Below are positions 51,258-59,522 of a stretch of DNA of 64,000 nt, piece by piece. Each line of letters begins with the position of its first letter. Position 1 is the stretch's first letter. The position numbers were made by a program, and so were the translations under genes. This stretch comes from Mesorhizobium sp. SARCC-RB16n (GTDB taxonomy: Bacteria; Pseudomonadota; Alphaproteobacteria; Rhizobiales; Rhizobiaceae), in the NCBI RefSeq assembly GCF_008520305.1, contig NZ_ML703266.1, forward strand, positions 1 to 64,000, written 5' to 3'. The notes below the pieces were generated by a model. The model worked only from the letters and a program-made list of their open reading frames with translations, had not been told where the DNA came from and made no database searches.

Positions 51258-51280
51258 CCACAGGTTTTCTCTACCTGTGG
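51258..51280. other. intergenic hairpin between divergent genes
   Basis: CCACAGGT and ACCTGTGG form a perfect 8-bp inverted repeat around a 7-nt loop, 40 bp upstream of the diguanylate cyclase start. It may be an operator or part of a leader RNA; nothing else is recognised in 51218-51467. Confidence 0.35.
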
Positions 51281-51467
51281 CTGTAAGCGCGTAAATTTTT
51301 GCACCGCCATCCCGGACAACACCGAGTTCGAGACCCTCGGCGTGCTGCTGCAAAACTCACTTTCGAATTCGTCACGCCAATCGACGTCGTATTTGCTTGC
51401 GTGTAACCACTGCAAAGCTGGAATCCTGACAAGGATGCTGGACGAGGTTTCTTCGAGGAGTGCCGAA

Positions 51468-51884
51468 ATGAGCGACAACCACCAGGGATCGTGCCTGTGC
51501 GGAGCGGTCCGCTTCCGGACCAGTGGAGCGCTGCGTGGCGTTGTCTACTGCCATTGTTCGCAATGCCGGAAACAAAGCGGGCATTTCTATGCCGCGACCA
51601 ATGTCGCCGATACCGACATCGTGATCGAGGGCGAGGAAAGCATTACCTGGTATGAAGCGTCTGCCTTCGCCAGGCGTGGCTTCTGCAACGCATGCGGGTC
51701 AGTGCTCTTCTGGAAAGCAATGGATCAGGACTATATTTCAGTGATGGCGGGATCGTTCGACAAGCCAACGGCGCTCAAGGGTGAATGTCATATCTTCGTC
51801 GGCGACAAGGGCGACTATTATTCGATAGACGACGGGCTGCCGCAGTTTGAAAAGTCGACACCATCCATACCGGTCGCTGACTGA
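51468..51884 (+). CDS. GFA-family (glutathione-dependent formaldehyde-activating-like) protein
   Basis: 138-residue zinc-binding CENP-V/GFA fold. The cysteine set is complete: SCLCGAVRF, YCHCSQCRKQSG and GFCNACGS. The family name comes from an enzyme thought to join formaldehyde to glutathione, but most members have no proven activity. GAGGAG lies seven bases before the ATG at 51468. It is followed by dgkA after 78 bp. Confidence 0.9.
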   Translation: MSDNHQGSCLCGAVRFRTSGALRGVVYCHCSQCRKQSGHFYAATNVADTDIVIEGEESITWYEASAFARRGFCNACGSVLFWKAMDQDYISVMAGSFDKPTALKGECHIFVGDKGDYYSIDDGLPQFEKSTPSIPVAD

Positions 51885-51962
51885 AATTTGGACGATCAGC
51901 CTTATTCCATTGATCGGGGCATTGCTTTATCCCGGGCCGGTGATTCCGAGAGGGGCCTTGGC

Positions 51963-52322
51963 ATGCAACGGCTGATCGATGCTTTTATCAATTCGGTGCG
52001 GGCATTTCGTAAGCTTGCAGTCAGCGAGAAGGCTTTCCAGCAGGAACTGATGCTGCTGGTGCTGGCCTTGCCCGCCGGCTGGTTCATTTCAGTGTCGTGG
52101 CGCGGCTACGCGCTGCTGATCGGCGCGGTGCTCCTGTTGATCATGGTCGAAGTGCTGAACACCGGCATCGAGGCGGCGTGCGACGCAATTTCTCGTGAAT
52201 TCCACATCGACATCCAGCTCGCCAAGGATTGCGGCTCGCTGGCGGTGCTGATTTCGGTGGTAATTGCCGGCGGCGTGTGGGGCATCGCTCTCATCGAGCG
52301 CATAACGGGGGTGCCGATCTGA
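51963..52322 (+). CDS. dgkA: diacylglycerol kinase
   Basis: 119-residue integral membrane kinase with three predicted helices. The signature EVLNTGIEAACD with its catalytic glutamates, and the N-terminal amphipathic SVRAFRKLAVSEKAFQQE, are diagnostic. It re-uses diacylglycerol from membrane-derived glucan synthesis. GAGGGG lies upstream of the ATG at 51963. Confidence 0.94.
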   Translation: MQRLIDAFINSVRAFRKLAVSEKAFQQELMLLVLALPAGWFISVSWRGYALLIGAVLLLIMVEVLNTGIEAACDAISREFHIDIQLAKDCGSLAVLISVVIAGGVWGIALIERITGVPI

Positions 52323-52362
52323 GACTTCGATCCCTATATGACAGTCACCAAAGGAGACCGTC

Positions 52363-52950
52363 ATGGCAGGGTCCACGAATTCCTCGCTTCTCGAGCGCCT
52401 CGGCCTGCCAGACGACCTGCGCTGGCTGGCCGAAAAGTATCCTCGCGAGAACTGGCTGACTCACGCCAACGTCCACGGCGTAGCGAATATGTGGCTGCAA
52501 CGGCATGACATGTTCCGCGAACTCGGTGGCATGCTGAGCGGCGGTATTGACGACTATCGTGAAGGCAGGCTGGCAGCCCCTGATTTCGCGCGCTGGTTCA
52601 CGCCGCGCCTCAACCATTTTCTCGGGCATCTCGATGGTCACCACAATGTCGAGGATTACCAATATTTCCCGGTTTTCGCCAAGGCGGAGCCCCGTCTGAA
52701 ACGCGGCTTCGACATTCTCGATGCCGATCACCACACGATCCACGATGGACTGGAGCGCAACGCCGAGGCGGCGAATGCCTTCATCCGTACACTTCAGGAG
52801 AGCGAGGACAAGCAGCGCCTCGCCGCCGATGCCTATGCCGCCGAAAACAGCAGGCTGATCGCCATGCTGACCCGACATCTCGCCGATGAGGAGGACCTGA
52901 TCATCCCGCTCATTCTCGATCGGGGTGATCAGGTGCTCGGCATCGACTAA
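52363..52950 (+). CDS. hemerythrin-domain protein
   Basis: 195-residue all-helical protein with the histidine and acidic ligand pattern of hemerythrin-like domains: HDMFRELGG, HFLGHLDGHHNVEDYQYFP, DADHHTIHDGLE and MLTRHLADEEDLIIPLIL. A di-iron centre binding oxygen or nitric oxide, or an iron-stress role, is expected from the family. GGAGA precedes the ATG. It converges with the DedA gene, four bases apart. Confidence 0.88.
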   Translation: MAGSTNSSLLERLGLPDDLRWLAEKYPRENWLTHANVHGVANMWLQRHDMFRELGGMLSGGIDDYREGRLAAPDFARWFTPRLNHFLGHLDGHHNVEDYQYFPVFAKAEPRLKRGFDILDADHHTIHDGLERNAEAANAFIRTLQESEDKQRLAADAYAAENSRLIAMLTRHLADEEDLIIPLILDRGDQVLGID

Positions 52951-52954
52951 CCGG

Positions 52955-53542
52955 TCAAAACTCCTTGGCGCGTTCCCTTTTGGCGATGTGACGGGCCATG
53001 AGCCAGGCAATGATGGCAACGGCCAGACCAATGCCTAGACCGATCAACAGCCGCTCGTGGTGTGCCAGTGCCTTGCCGATGAGCTGTTCTGCGCCCAGTC
53101 CGAAGAAGTAGCCGAGCGTGCTGAACAGCATCGCCCAGATCAGCGATGAGATGGCGTTGAGGATGACGAAGCGCGGCGCCGGGATGGTCGAAAGGCCGGC
53201 CGCGATCCCGCCGACCAGGCGCATGCCGTAGACATAGCGGTTCGACAGAACGAAGATGTTGGGATGGGTGTTGAGCAGGCGGTAGGCGCGGCGAAAGCCG
53301 GGCCGCCGGCGCAGTCTCACGACATGGCGACTATCGGCGAAACTCCTGCCGAGGATGAAGAAAAAGGTGTCGCCAGCGAAGGCGCCCAGCGCTGCCGCGA
53401 CAAAGGCATGCCACAACACGAAAACATGCTGGTGGGCGAAGAAGCCACCCAGGATCGCGGCACTTTCGCCTTCGGCCACGCAGCCGAGAAAAACCGCCAA
53501 CAACCCGTATTGTTCGATGAAATGGTGGATCGTCTCGGTCAT
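52955..53542 (-). CDS. DedA-family membrane protein
   Basis: 195-residue inner-membrane protein. DedA marks are GCVAEGESAAILGGFFAHQ, GAFAGDTFFFILGRSF and the arginine-rich amphipathic region ending YVYGMRLVGGIAAGLSTIPAPRFVILNAISSLIWA. Family members are thought to move phospholipids or support the proton gradient. It overlaps the upstream DUF1003 gene by four bases, so the two are co-translated. Confidence 0.9.
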   Translation of the reverse strand: MTETIHHFIEQYGLLAVFLGCVAEGESAAILGGFFAHQHVFVLWHAFVAAALGAFAGDTFFFILGRSFADSRHVVRLRRRPGFRRAYRLLNTHPNIFVLSNRYVYGMRLVGGIAAGLSTIPAPRFVILNAISSLIWAMLFSTLGYFFGLGAEQLIGKALAHHERLLIGLGIGLAVAIIAWLMARHIAKRERAKEF

Positions 53543-54099
53543 GACGCCGACTGCTGTGACAGTCTTTCATCGATCCGCTTGACCATTTCCGCCAACCGCA
53601 CGATCTCGTCGCGCATGCCGATGATCTCGCTGTGGCGCAGCTCGTCCAGTTTCTCATGCAACGCCATGATCTCGATCTCGGCCTTCAGATTGACCTCGTA
53701 ATCGTGGGCGGCATCGATGCGGTCGCGCTCGGTCTGGCGGTTCTGCGCCATCATGATGACCGGCGCCTGCAAGGCGGCGACCATCGACAGCACAAGGTTG
53801 AGGAAGATGAAGGGGTAGGGGTCGAATGCAGCGCGCGACAGCAGCCAGACATTGCCTAGTGTCCACACGATCAGGAAGGCGATGAAGGTCAGGATGAAGG
53901 ACCAGGAGCCGCCGATGCGGGCGATCGTATCGGCAAGGCGGTCGCCAAAGGTCTGGTGGAAGGCGACGGCCTTGTTGGTGTCCCTGGTGATAGTGGTATG
54001 CTCGATAGTGCTTTGCAGCACCCGGCTCTCCAACTGGCTCAGCCCATCCGGCTTTCGCTTCAGCCAACGGTTCGCCAGATCGTCGATCGTCTTGTTCAT
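53539..54099 (-). CDS. DUF1003 membrane protein
   Basis: 186-residue protein with two membrane helices (WSFILTFIAFLIVWTLGNVWLL and YPFIFLNLVLSMVAALQAPVIMM) and the DUF1003 signature MMAQNRQTERDRIDAAHDYEVNLKAEIEI; a C-terminal coiled coil follows. GGAG lies seven bases before the ATG at 54099. It heads a two-gene operon with dedA. Function unknown. Confidence 0.9.
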   Translation of the reverse strand: MNKTIDDLANRWLKRKPDGLSQLESRVLQSTIEHTTITRDTNKAVAFHQTFGDRLADTIARIGGSWSFILTFIAFLIVWTLGNVWLLSRAAFDPYPFIFLNLVLSMVAALQAPVIMMAQNRQTERDRIDAAHDYEVNLKAEIEIMALHEKLDELRHSEIIGMRDEIVRLAEMVKRIDERLSQQSAS

Positions 54100-54187
54100 G
54101 GCCGTCTCCAAGAGCTTTGCTGCGCTAGACGTAGAGGCTGCCGGCCCGGGCGGGAAGTGCTAGATTGAGGCGAACCGAGGGGGACCG

Positions 54188-54904
54188 ATGGCCGACTTCA
54201 AGAAAATTCGGGATCGCGCGGCAAATCGCAAGGGCGGTGAGGCGGAACTGACCTCCCTGTTGGGGCCGGTGCCCGACAATGCGGCGGTGGCAGGCATCAC
54301 CGATGACCGTATCCTCTCGACGATAGCCGAGCGCGTGTTCGCCGCCGGCTTCGTCTGGCGGGTCATCGAGCAGAAATGGCCCGGATTCGAAGAGGCGTTC
54401 CTGCGCTTCGAGCCCAAGCGGCTGTTGTTCCAGCCTGACGATTTCTGGCACGACCTGGCTTCCGACCAGCGCATCGTGCGCAATCCGCAAAAGATCAAAT
54501 CCGTTCGCGACAACGCCGCTTTCGTCGAACGCGTGTCCAGGGAACATGGCGGCTTCGGCAATTTTCTCGCCGAATGGCCCGCCGATGACCAGGTCGGGCT
54601 GATGGCCTATCTGGGCAAGCATGGCAGCCGGCTCGGCGGCAAAACCGGCCAGTATTTCCTGCGCTGGCTAGGTTGGGATGCTTTCATCATTTCGTCCGAT
54701 ATGACGGCCGCCCTTCGCGACGCGGGGCTCGACATCGCCGAAAATCCGACATCGAAGAAGGATCTCGACAAGATCCAGGCCCAGATCAACCGATGGGCTG
54801 ATGAGACAGGCCTGCCGCGCCGGCACCTCTCGCGCATCCTGGCGATGTCGATCGGCGAAAACCACTCGCCGCAATCGTTGCGCGAGTACATGGGCGACGA
54901 TTGA
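54188..54904 (+). CDS. DNA-3-methyladenine glycosylase I family protein
   Basis: 238 residues of the Tag-type adenine glycosylase fold. Recognisable are AAGFVWRVIEQKWPGFEEAFLRFEPKRL, RNPQKIKSVRDNAAFVERVSREHGGFGNFLAEWP and GGKTGQYFLRWLGWDAFIIS. It is longer than E. coli Tag (187) and the usual N-terminal zinc-binding residues are not evident, so it belongs to the divergent subgroup; activity on 3-methyladenine is assumed from the fold. Followed by nadE after 64 bp. Confidence 0.85.
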   Translation: MADFKKIRDRAANRKGGEAELTSLLGPVPDNAAVAGITDDRILSTIAERVFAAGFVWRVIEQKWPGFEEAFLRFEPKRLLFQPDDFWHDLASDQRIVRNPQKIKSVRDNAAFVERVSREHGGFGNFLAEWPADDQVGLMAYLGKHGSRLGGKTGQYFLRWLGWDAFIISSDMTAALRDAGLDIAENPTSKKDLDKIQAQINRWADETGLPRRHLSRILAMSIGENHSPQSLREYMGDD

Positions 54905-54968
54905 CGGTCTGAATTGGTCCAAACGAACGCCATTGCGGGGCGAATTTTGCCGCGCTAAGTCAGCAGGC

Positions 54969-56645
54969 ATGACCAACAAGCTCGACATACTGCGTATCGC
55001 CATTGCCCAGCTCAACCCGACTGTCGGTGACGTCGCCGGCAACCTCGCCAAGGCGCGCGAGGCGAGGGCGGATGCTGCCCGCCAGGGCGCCGATCTCGTG
55101 CTCTATACCGAGCTTTTCCTCGCAGGCTATCCGCCGGAGGATCTGGTGCTGAAGCCGGCCTTCCTCAGGGCATGCGAGCGGGCGGCCGAGGACTTCGCCA
55201 GGGATACCGCCGATGGCGGTCCGGGTGTCATCATCGGCACGCCGCTGAAGCGCAAGAGCGGCACGCACAATTCGATCGTCGTCGCCGATGGCGGCAAGAT
55301 CATCGCCGAACGCTACAAGCTCGACCTGCCGAACTACGGCGAGTTCGACGAGAAGCGCGTCTTCCAGGCCGGGCCTGAGATCCAGGGGCCGGTCAATTTC
55401 CGTGGCGTGCGCATCGGCATACCGATCTGCGAGGACATCTGGGGCGAGGTCGGCATCTGCGAGACGCTGGCCGAAAGCGGCGCGGAAATCCTGCTGGTGC
55501 CGAACGGTTCGCCCTACTATCGCGCCAAGATCGACGTTCGCCACCAGGTCGTCATCAAGCAAGTCATCGAATGCGGCCTGCCGATCATCTATGCCAACCA
55601 GCTCGGCGGCCAAGACGAGCTCATCTTCGACGGCGCCTCCTTTGCCATCGGTGCCGACAAGACGCTCGCCTTCCAGATGAGCCAGTTCGAGGACGCGGTC
55701 GACGTCACCACCTGGAAGCGCGGGGATGACGGCTGGGTCTGTTCACAAGGGCCGATGTCGAAAATCCCCGAACGGGAAGAGGCCGACTATCGCGCCTGCA
55801 TGCTGGGCTTGCGCGACTACGTCAACAAGAACGGCTTCAAGAATGTGGTGCTCGGCCTCTCCGGTGGCATCGATTCGGCGATCTGTGCTGCCCTTGCGGT
55901 CGACGCGTTGGGCGAGGAACGGCTGCGTGCCGTCATGATGCCATATCGCTACACCTCGAAGGACTCGCTCAAGGATGCCGAGGACTGCGCCCGTGCGCTC
56001 GGCTGCCGCTATGACATCGTGCCGATCTTCGAGCCGGTCGAAGGATTTTTGCACACGCTGACGCAGTTGTTCGAAGGCACCAAGGAAGGCATTACCGAGG
56101 AGAATTTGCAGAGCCGCGCGCGCGGCACTATCCTGATGGCGATCTCCAACAAATTCGGCTCGATGGTCGTCACGACAGGCAACAAGAGCGAGATGTCGGT
56201 CGGCTACGCCACGCTTTACGGCGACATGAACGGCGGCTTCAATCCCATAAAAGACCTGTACAAGATGCAGGTCTATGCGCTGTCGCGCTGGCGCAACAGC
56301 CATGTGCCGCCGGGCGCACTCGGGCCTTCAGGCGAGGTGATCCCGAAGAACATCATCGACAAAGCGCCGTCGGCGGAGTTGCGCGAGAACCAGACCGACC
56401 AGGATTCGCTGCCGCCCTATCCGGTGCTGGACGATATTCTGGAATGCCTGGTCGAGAACGAGATGGGCGTCGACGACATCGTCGCGCGCGGCCATGACCG
56501 GGCGACGGTGACGCGCATCGAGCACTTGCTCTATATCGCCGAATACAAGCGCCGGCAGGCGGCACCGGGTGTAAAGATCACCAGGAAGAATTTTGGCCGC
56601 GACCGCCGCTATCCCATCACCAACCGTTTCAGGGATCGTGGATAG
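54969..56645 (+). CDS. nadE: glutamine-dependent NAD+ synthetase
   Basis: 558-residue two-domain enzyme that makes NAD+ from nicotinic acid adenine dinucleotide. The N-terminal nitrilase domain carries the catalytic triad in YTELFLAGYPPEDL (Glu), YKLDLPNYGEFDE (Lys) and IPICEDIWGE (Cys). The synthetase domain has the ATP loop VVLGLSGGIDSAI, and TTGNKSEMSVGYATLYGDMNGGFNPIKDLYK. The ATG at 54969 starts right at the domain (MTNKLDILRIAIAQLNP). Confidence 0.97.
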   Translation: MTNKLDILRIAIAQLNPTVGDVAGNLAKAREARADAARQGADLVLYTELFLAGYPPEDLVLKPAFLRACERAAEDFARDTADGGPGVIIGTPLKRKSGTHNSIVVADGGKIIAERYKLDLPNYGEFDEKRVFQAGPEIQGPVNFRGVRIGIPICEDIWGEVGICETLAESGAEILLVPNGSPYYRAKIDVRHQVVIKQVIECGLPIIYANQLGGQDELIFDGASFAIGADKTLAFQMSQFEDAVDVTTWKRGDDGWVCSQGPMSKIPEREEADYRACMLGLRDYVNKNGFKNVVLGLSGGIDSAICAALAVDALGEERLRAVMMPYRYTSKDSLKDAEDCARALGCRYDIVPIFEPVEGFLHTLTQLFEGTKEGITEENLQSRARGTILMAISNKFGSMVVTTGNKSEMSVGYATLYGDMNGGFNPIKDLYKMQVYALSRWRNSHVPPGALGPSGEVIPKNIIDKAPSAELRENQTDQDSLPPYPVLDDILECLVENEMGVDDIVARGHDRATVTRIEHLLYIAEYKRRQAAPGVKITRKNFGRDRRYPITNRFRDRG

Positions 56646-56699
56646 GCGTCCTTTCGCCTGCTGAGCGAGGGTGCGCGATGCTGCGGCGAGTGTGCAATC

Positions 56700-57116
56700 A
56701 TGCCCGACTGTGAAATCAGCTTCGACCTGTCACGCATCGATTTCCGCGCGACCTCCGACCTATTGATGGGGAGCTATTGGGGCGCTGGACGCAGCGATGC
56801 GTTTCATCGCCGGGCCTTTGCCAACTCGTTCTGCGCCGCCGCCTACATCGCTGGCAAGCAGGTCGGTTTCGGCCGGGCGATCACCGACCGTACGGTATTC
56901 GCCTATCTCGCCGACATCATCGTCTGGCCCGAACATCGCAGGCAAGGCATCGGCTTGCGGCTGGTGCGGGCACTCATCGACCATCCTGAACTCAGCACCG
57001 TCTCGCACTGGAGCCTGTCGACCAGTGACGCGCACCGGGTCTATGAAAAGCTGGGCTTCAAGGCATCGACGGATGGGCGATACATGCGCCTCGATCGTGC
57101 GCCGCCTGCCGGGTAA
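56700..57116 (+). CDS. GNAT-family N-acetyltransferase
   Basis: 138-residue compact GNAT protein. It reads LLMGSYWGAGRSDAFHRRAFANS..., then the central strand AYLADIIVWPEHRRQGIGLRLVRALIDHPEL, with the acetyl-CoA loop RRQGIG, and the terminal AHRVYEKLGFKAS. Similar proteins are often called YesJ-like or arylamine-type acetyltransferases; substrate unknown. It stands 55 bp after nadE on the same strand. Confidence 0.87.
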   Translation: MPDCEISFDLSRIDFRATSDLLMGSYWGAGRSDAFHRRAFANSFCAAAYIAGKQVGFGRAITDRTVFAYLADIIVWPEHRRQGIGLRLVRALIDHPELSTVSHWSLSTSDAHRVYEKLGFKASTDGRYMRLDRAPPAG

Positions 57117-57204
57117 CACCATGCGACGACGATAGGCACCAGTCGCGAATGTTGCAAAATCGCCTCATCGGCTGGTCCAGCACTGCTTTGGGCCATGGCT
57201 TGCC

Positions 57205-57233
57205 TTGGCGAACGATCGAAGCATCCCTATAAC
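57205..57233 (+). promoter_or_regulatory. promoter of the leader / ABC-exporter transcript
   Basis: TTGGCG (57205-57210), 17-bp spacer, TATAAC (57228-57233): a near-consensus sigma-70-type promoter. The expected start is about 57240, 27 bases before the leader ATG. The intergenic span 57117-57499 (383 bp) holds this promoter, the leader ORF and three hairpins; 57117-57204 shows nothing. Confidence 0.65.
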
Positions 57234-57266
57234 ACCCTCTCCGCGATTCCCTTCAGGGAGGACCGA

Positions 57267-57308
57267 ATGCCAGGATTTGACATCGTTATGCGAGGCCGCG
57301 AGGCCTAG
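57267..57308 (+). CDS. putative regulatory leader peptide
   Basis: A 13-codon ORF, MPGFDIVMRGREA, with the strong ribosome binding site AGGGAGGA five bases before its ATG. It lies between a good promoter and three RNA hairpins ahead of an ABC-exporter gene, the setting of leader peptides that sense ribosome stalling. Residues 9-11 (Arg-Gly-Arg) match the +x+ pattern (basic, any, basic) at which macrolide-bound ribosomes are known to stop, for example in ErmDL. That function is inference. Confidence 0.5.
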   Translation: MPGFDIVMRGREA

Positions 57309-57315
57309 GTCTGCG

Positions 57316-57450
57316 CCGGTGTTCCCAAGTATGGGAACCACACCGGACCCAGAAAAGGCATTTGCCGCTGCCGATCGCCGCCCATGGGCAGGCGACCGAC
57401 CATAGCCGAACCTCCGCATTCACGGGCAATTTCGCCCGGGCGCGGTTTTT
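57316..57450 (+). promoter_or_regulatory. attenuator-like leader RNA structures
   Basis: Three hairpins follow the leader stop. P1 (57316-57346): CCGGTG/CACCGG plus TTCCCA/TGGGAA with a 3-nt bulge. P2 (57376-57394): CGCC/GGCG plus GCC/GGC. P3 (57414-57450): CCGC/GCGG and CGGGC/GCCCG ending in five T, a terminator. P2 and P3 share complementary GGC/GCC blocks, so alternative pairing is possible. A further CGGGC...GCCCG hairpin (57473-57490) lies next to the exporter start codon. Confidence 0.5.
57414..57450 (+). terminator. rho-independent terminator in the exporter leader
   Basis: A two-part GC-rich stem closed by CGGGC-AATTTC-GCCCG and CCGC/GCGG, followed by TTTTT at 57446-57450. It stands 50 bases before the exporter ATG and 105 bases after the leader stop, so it must be passed for exporter expression from the upstream promoter. 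Confidence 0.6.
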
Positions 57451-57499
57451 CAACTTTTGACCTTACTGGGATCGGGCTCGTTTGCGCCCGAATGACATC

Positions 57500-59305
57500 A
57501 TGGCTCGTTTTAAGATCGATTTGCGCGCGAGCGCCTTTCGCAGCGTTCTTGGTTTCACGCTAACCCATTGGCGGCGTCAGCCCTGGCGGCTTTCGCTGAT
57601 CATGGGCGGGTTCCTGCTGTCGACGCTGGCCGACGTGCTCACGCCGCTCTATTCCGGCCGGCTGGTCGATGCTGTCGCCAGCAGCGCCGGCGCGGACGCG
57701 ATTGCCTGGAATGCCGCGATGACGGCATTCTTCATCCTGATGGCGCTGGCGCTCACGGGTGTCGTGCTGCGCAACCTTGCTTTCATGGCGATTGTCGAAC
57801 TGACCCTGAAGATGATGGCCGACATCGCGGCGGATGCCTTCCACCGCGTCCAGCGCTTTTCCACCGACTGGCACGCCAACTCGTTTGCCGGCTCAACCGT
57901 GCGCAAGGTGACGCGCGGCATGTGGGCGCTCGACCTGCTCAACGACACCATCCTGATCGCGCTGCTGCCGTCGGTCGTCATGCTCGCCGGCTCGACGCTG
58001 CTGCTCGGCTGGTTCTGGCCGCTGATGGGCGCGGTGGTCGCAGCCGGCTCCGTGCTGTTCATCATGGTGACGGCGATGCTGTCGCTCGGTTATGTCGCGC
58101 CGGCGGCAAGGCTCGCGAACACCTGGGACACGCGCCTCGGTGGTTCGCTGGCCGACGCGGTGAGCTGCAACGCCGTGGTCAAGGGCTTTGGCGCCGAGCA
58201 GCGCGAGGAGCGCCGCCTCGCCAGGGTGGTTGCCAAATGGCGTGCGCGCACGCGACGCACCTGGGTGCGCGGCACCATCAACGGCACCACGCAAGGAGCG
58301 CTGCTGCTGGTCATGCGGGCGGCGGTGATCGGCCTGGCGCTGATGCTGTGGTCGTGGGGGCAGGCGAGCGCCGGCGATGTCGCTTTCGTGCTGACCTCGT
58401 TCTTCGTGCTGCAAGGCTATTTGCGCGATATCGGCACGCATATCCGCAATTTGCAGCGTTCGATCAACGACATGGAGGAACTGGTCGATTTCCAGTCCGA
58501 ACCGCTCGGCATCGAAGATCGGCCCGGCGCCGGACCGATTGCCATCACGCAAGGCCACATCGCCTTCGACAACGTCACCTTCCACTACGGCAATCACCGG
58601 TCGCCGCTCTACCGCGACTTTTCGGTCGACATCGCGCCGGGCGAACGTGTCGGGCTCGTCGGTCACTCGGGCTCGGGCAAGACCACCTTCGTCAAGCTCA
58701 TCCAGCGGCTCTATGACGTGAATGCGGGAAGGATCGTGATCGACGGCCAGGATATCTCGAAGGTTGCGCAGGCGTCGCTGCGCGGCCAGATCGCTATCGT
58801 CCAGCAGGAACCGATCCTGTTCCACCGTTCGCTGGCCGAAAACATCGCCTATAGCAGGCCAAACGCCAGCCAAGAGGAGATCGAGCATGCCGCCAGGCTG
58901 GCGAGCGCGCACGACTTCATCGCCAACCTGCCGAAAGGCTACGGAACGCTGGTCGGTGAGCGTGGCGTGAAACTGTCGGGCGGCGAGCGTCAGCGTGTGG
59001 CGATCGCCCGCGCTTTTCTGGCCGATGCGCGCATCCTGATCCTGGACGAGGCGACGTCGAGCCTCGATTCGGAATCCGAGGTGCTGATCCAGCAGGCGAT
59101 GGAACGACTGATGGTCGGCCGCACGACGCTGGTCATCGCGCACCGGCTTTCGACGGTGAGGGCGCTAGACAGGCTGCTGGTCTTCGATCGCGGCAAGATC
59201 GTCGAGGAAGGCTCGCATGACGAGTTGATCCGGCTGAGGGGCGGCATCTACCGCCGCCTGTTCGAGCGCCAGGCGCTGGAGCTGACCAAGGGCCTCGTCG
59301 ACTGA
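57500..59305 (+). CDS. ABC transporter, fused permease and ATPase (type IV exporter)
   Basis: 601-residue half-transporter. An N-terminal six-helix membrane domain (residues about 30-320, e.g. SLIMGGFLLSTLADVLTPLYSGRLVDAV) is fused to an ATPase with Walker A GHSGSGKTTFVKL, Q-loop IVQQEPILFHRS, signature LSGGERQRVAIARAF, Walker B ILILDEATSSLDSES and H-loop VIAHRLSTV. It probably works as a homodimer and exports a lipid, peptide or drug. The ATG at 57500 lacks a clear ribosome binding site and sits beside a hairpin, in line with control at the leader. A terminator follows. Confidence 0.93.
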   Translation: MARFKIDLRASAFRSVLGFTLTHWRRQPWRLSLIMGGFLLSTLADVLTPLYSGRLVDAVASSAGADAIAWNAAMTAFFILMALALTGVVLRNLAFMAIVELTLKMMADIAADAFHRVQRFSTDWHANSFAGSTVRKVTRGMWALDLLNDTILIALLPSVVMLAGSTLLLGWFWPLMGAVVAAGSVLFIMVTAMLSLGYVAPAARLANTWDTRLGGSLADAVSCNAVVKGFGAEQREERRLARVVAKWRARTRRTWVRGTINGTTQGALLLVMRAAVIGLALMLWSWGQASAGDVAFVLTSFFVLQGYLRDIGTHIRNLQRSINDMEELVDFQSEPLGIEDRPGAGPIAITQGHIAFDNVTFHYGNHRSPLYRDFSVDIAPGERVGLVGHSGSGKTTFVKLIQRLYDVNAGRIVIDGQDISKVAQASLRGQIAIVQQEPILFHRSLAENIAYSRPNASQEEIEHAARLASAHDFIANLPKGYGTLVGERGVKLSGGERQRVAIARAFLADARILILDEATSSLDSESEVLIQQAMERLMVGRTTLVIAHRLSTVRALDRLLVFDRGKIVEEGSHDELIRLRGGIYRRLFERQALELTKGLVD

Positions 59306-59310
59306 CTGAG

Positions 59311-59343
59311 ATGGCCTCCGGCTTCGGCGGGAGGCCATTTCCA
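59311..59343 (+). terminator. terminator after the ABC exporter
   Basis: ATGGCCTCC (59311-59319) pairs with GGAGGCCAT (59330-59338), loop of ten bases, then TTTCC. It starts five bases after the stop codon. Confidence 0.7.
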
Positions 59344-59464
59344 TCACGCGCCGCGAGACGTCCGAAGCCCCTATCATTCGGCGTATGCTGGCCGAGCAAT
59401 TCGGCTGTGAAGTCCTTTTCCCGAAATCGAGTTTGCGACGTCTGTTTACGTTACCGACCGAGAT

Positions 59465-59493
59465 TTGTTGTCTCTACTTTTGGTTGTTATATG
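59465..59493 (+). promoter_or_regulatory. promoter of the acetyltransferase-like gene
   Basis: TTGTTG (59465-59470), 17 bp, TATATG (59488-59493), inside an AT-rich stretch unusual for this window. The gene start at 59523 is 30 bp downstream. Confidence 0.5.
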
Positions 59494-59522
59494 CTGGGAA
59501 AAGCAACCCAAGCGGTCTCGCG

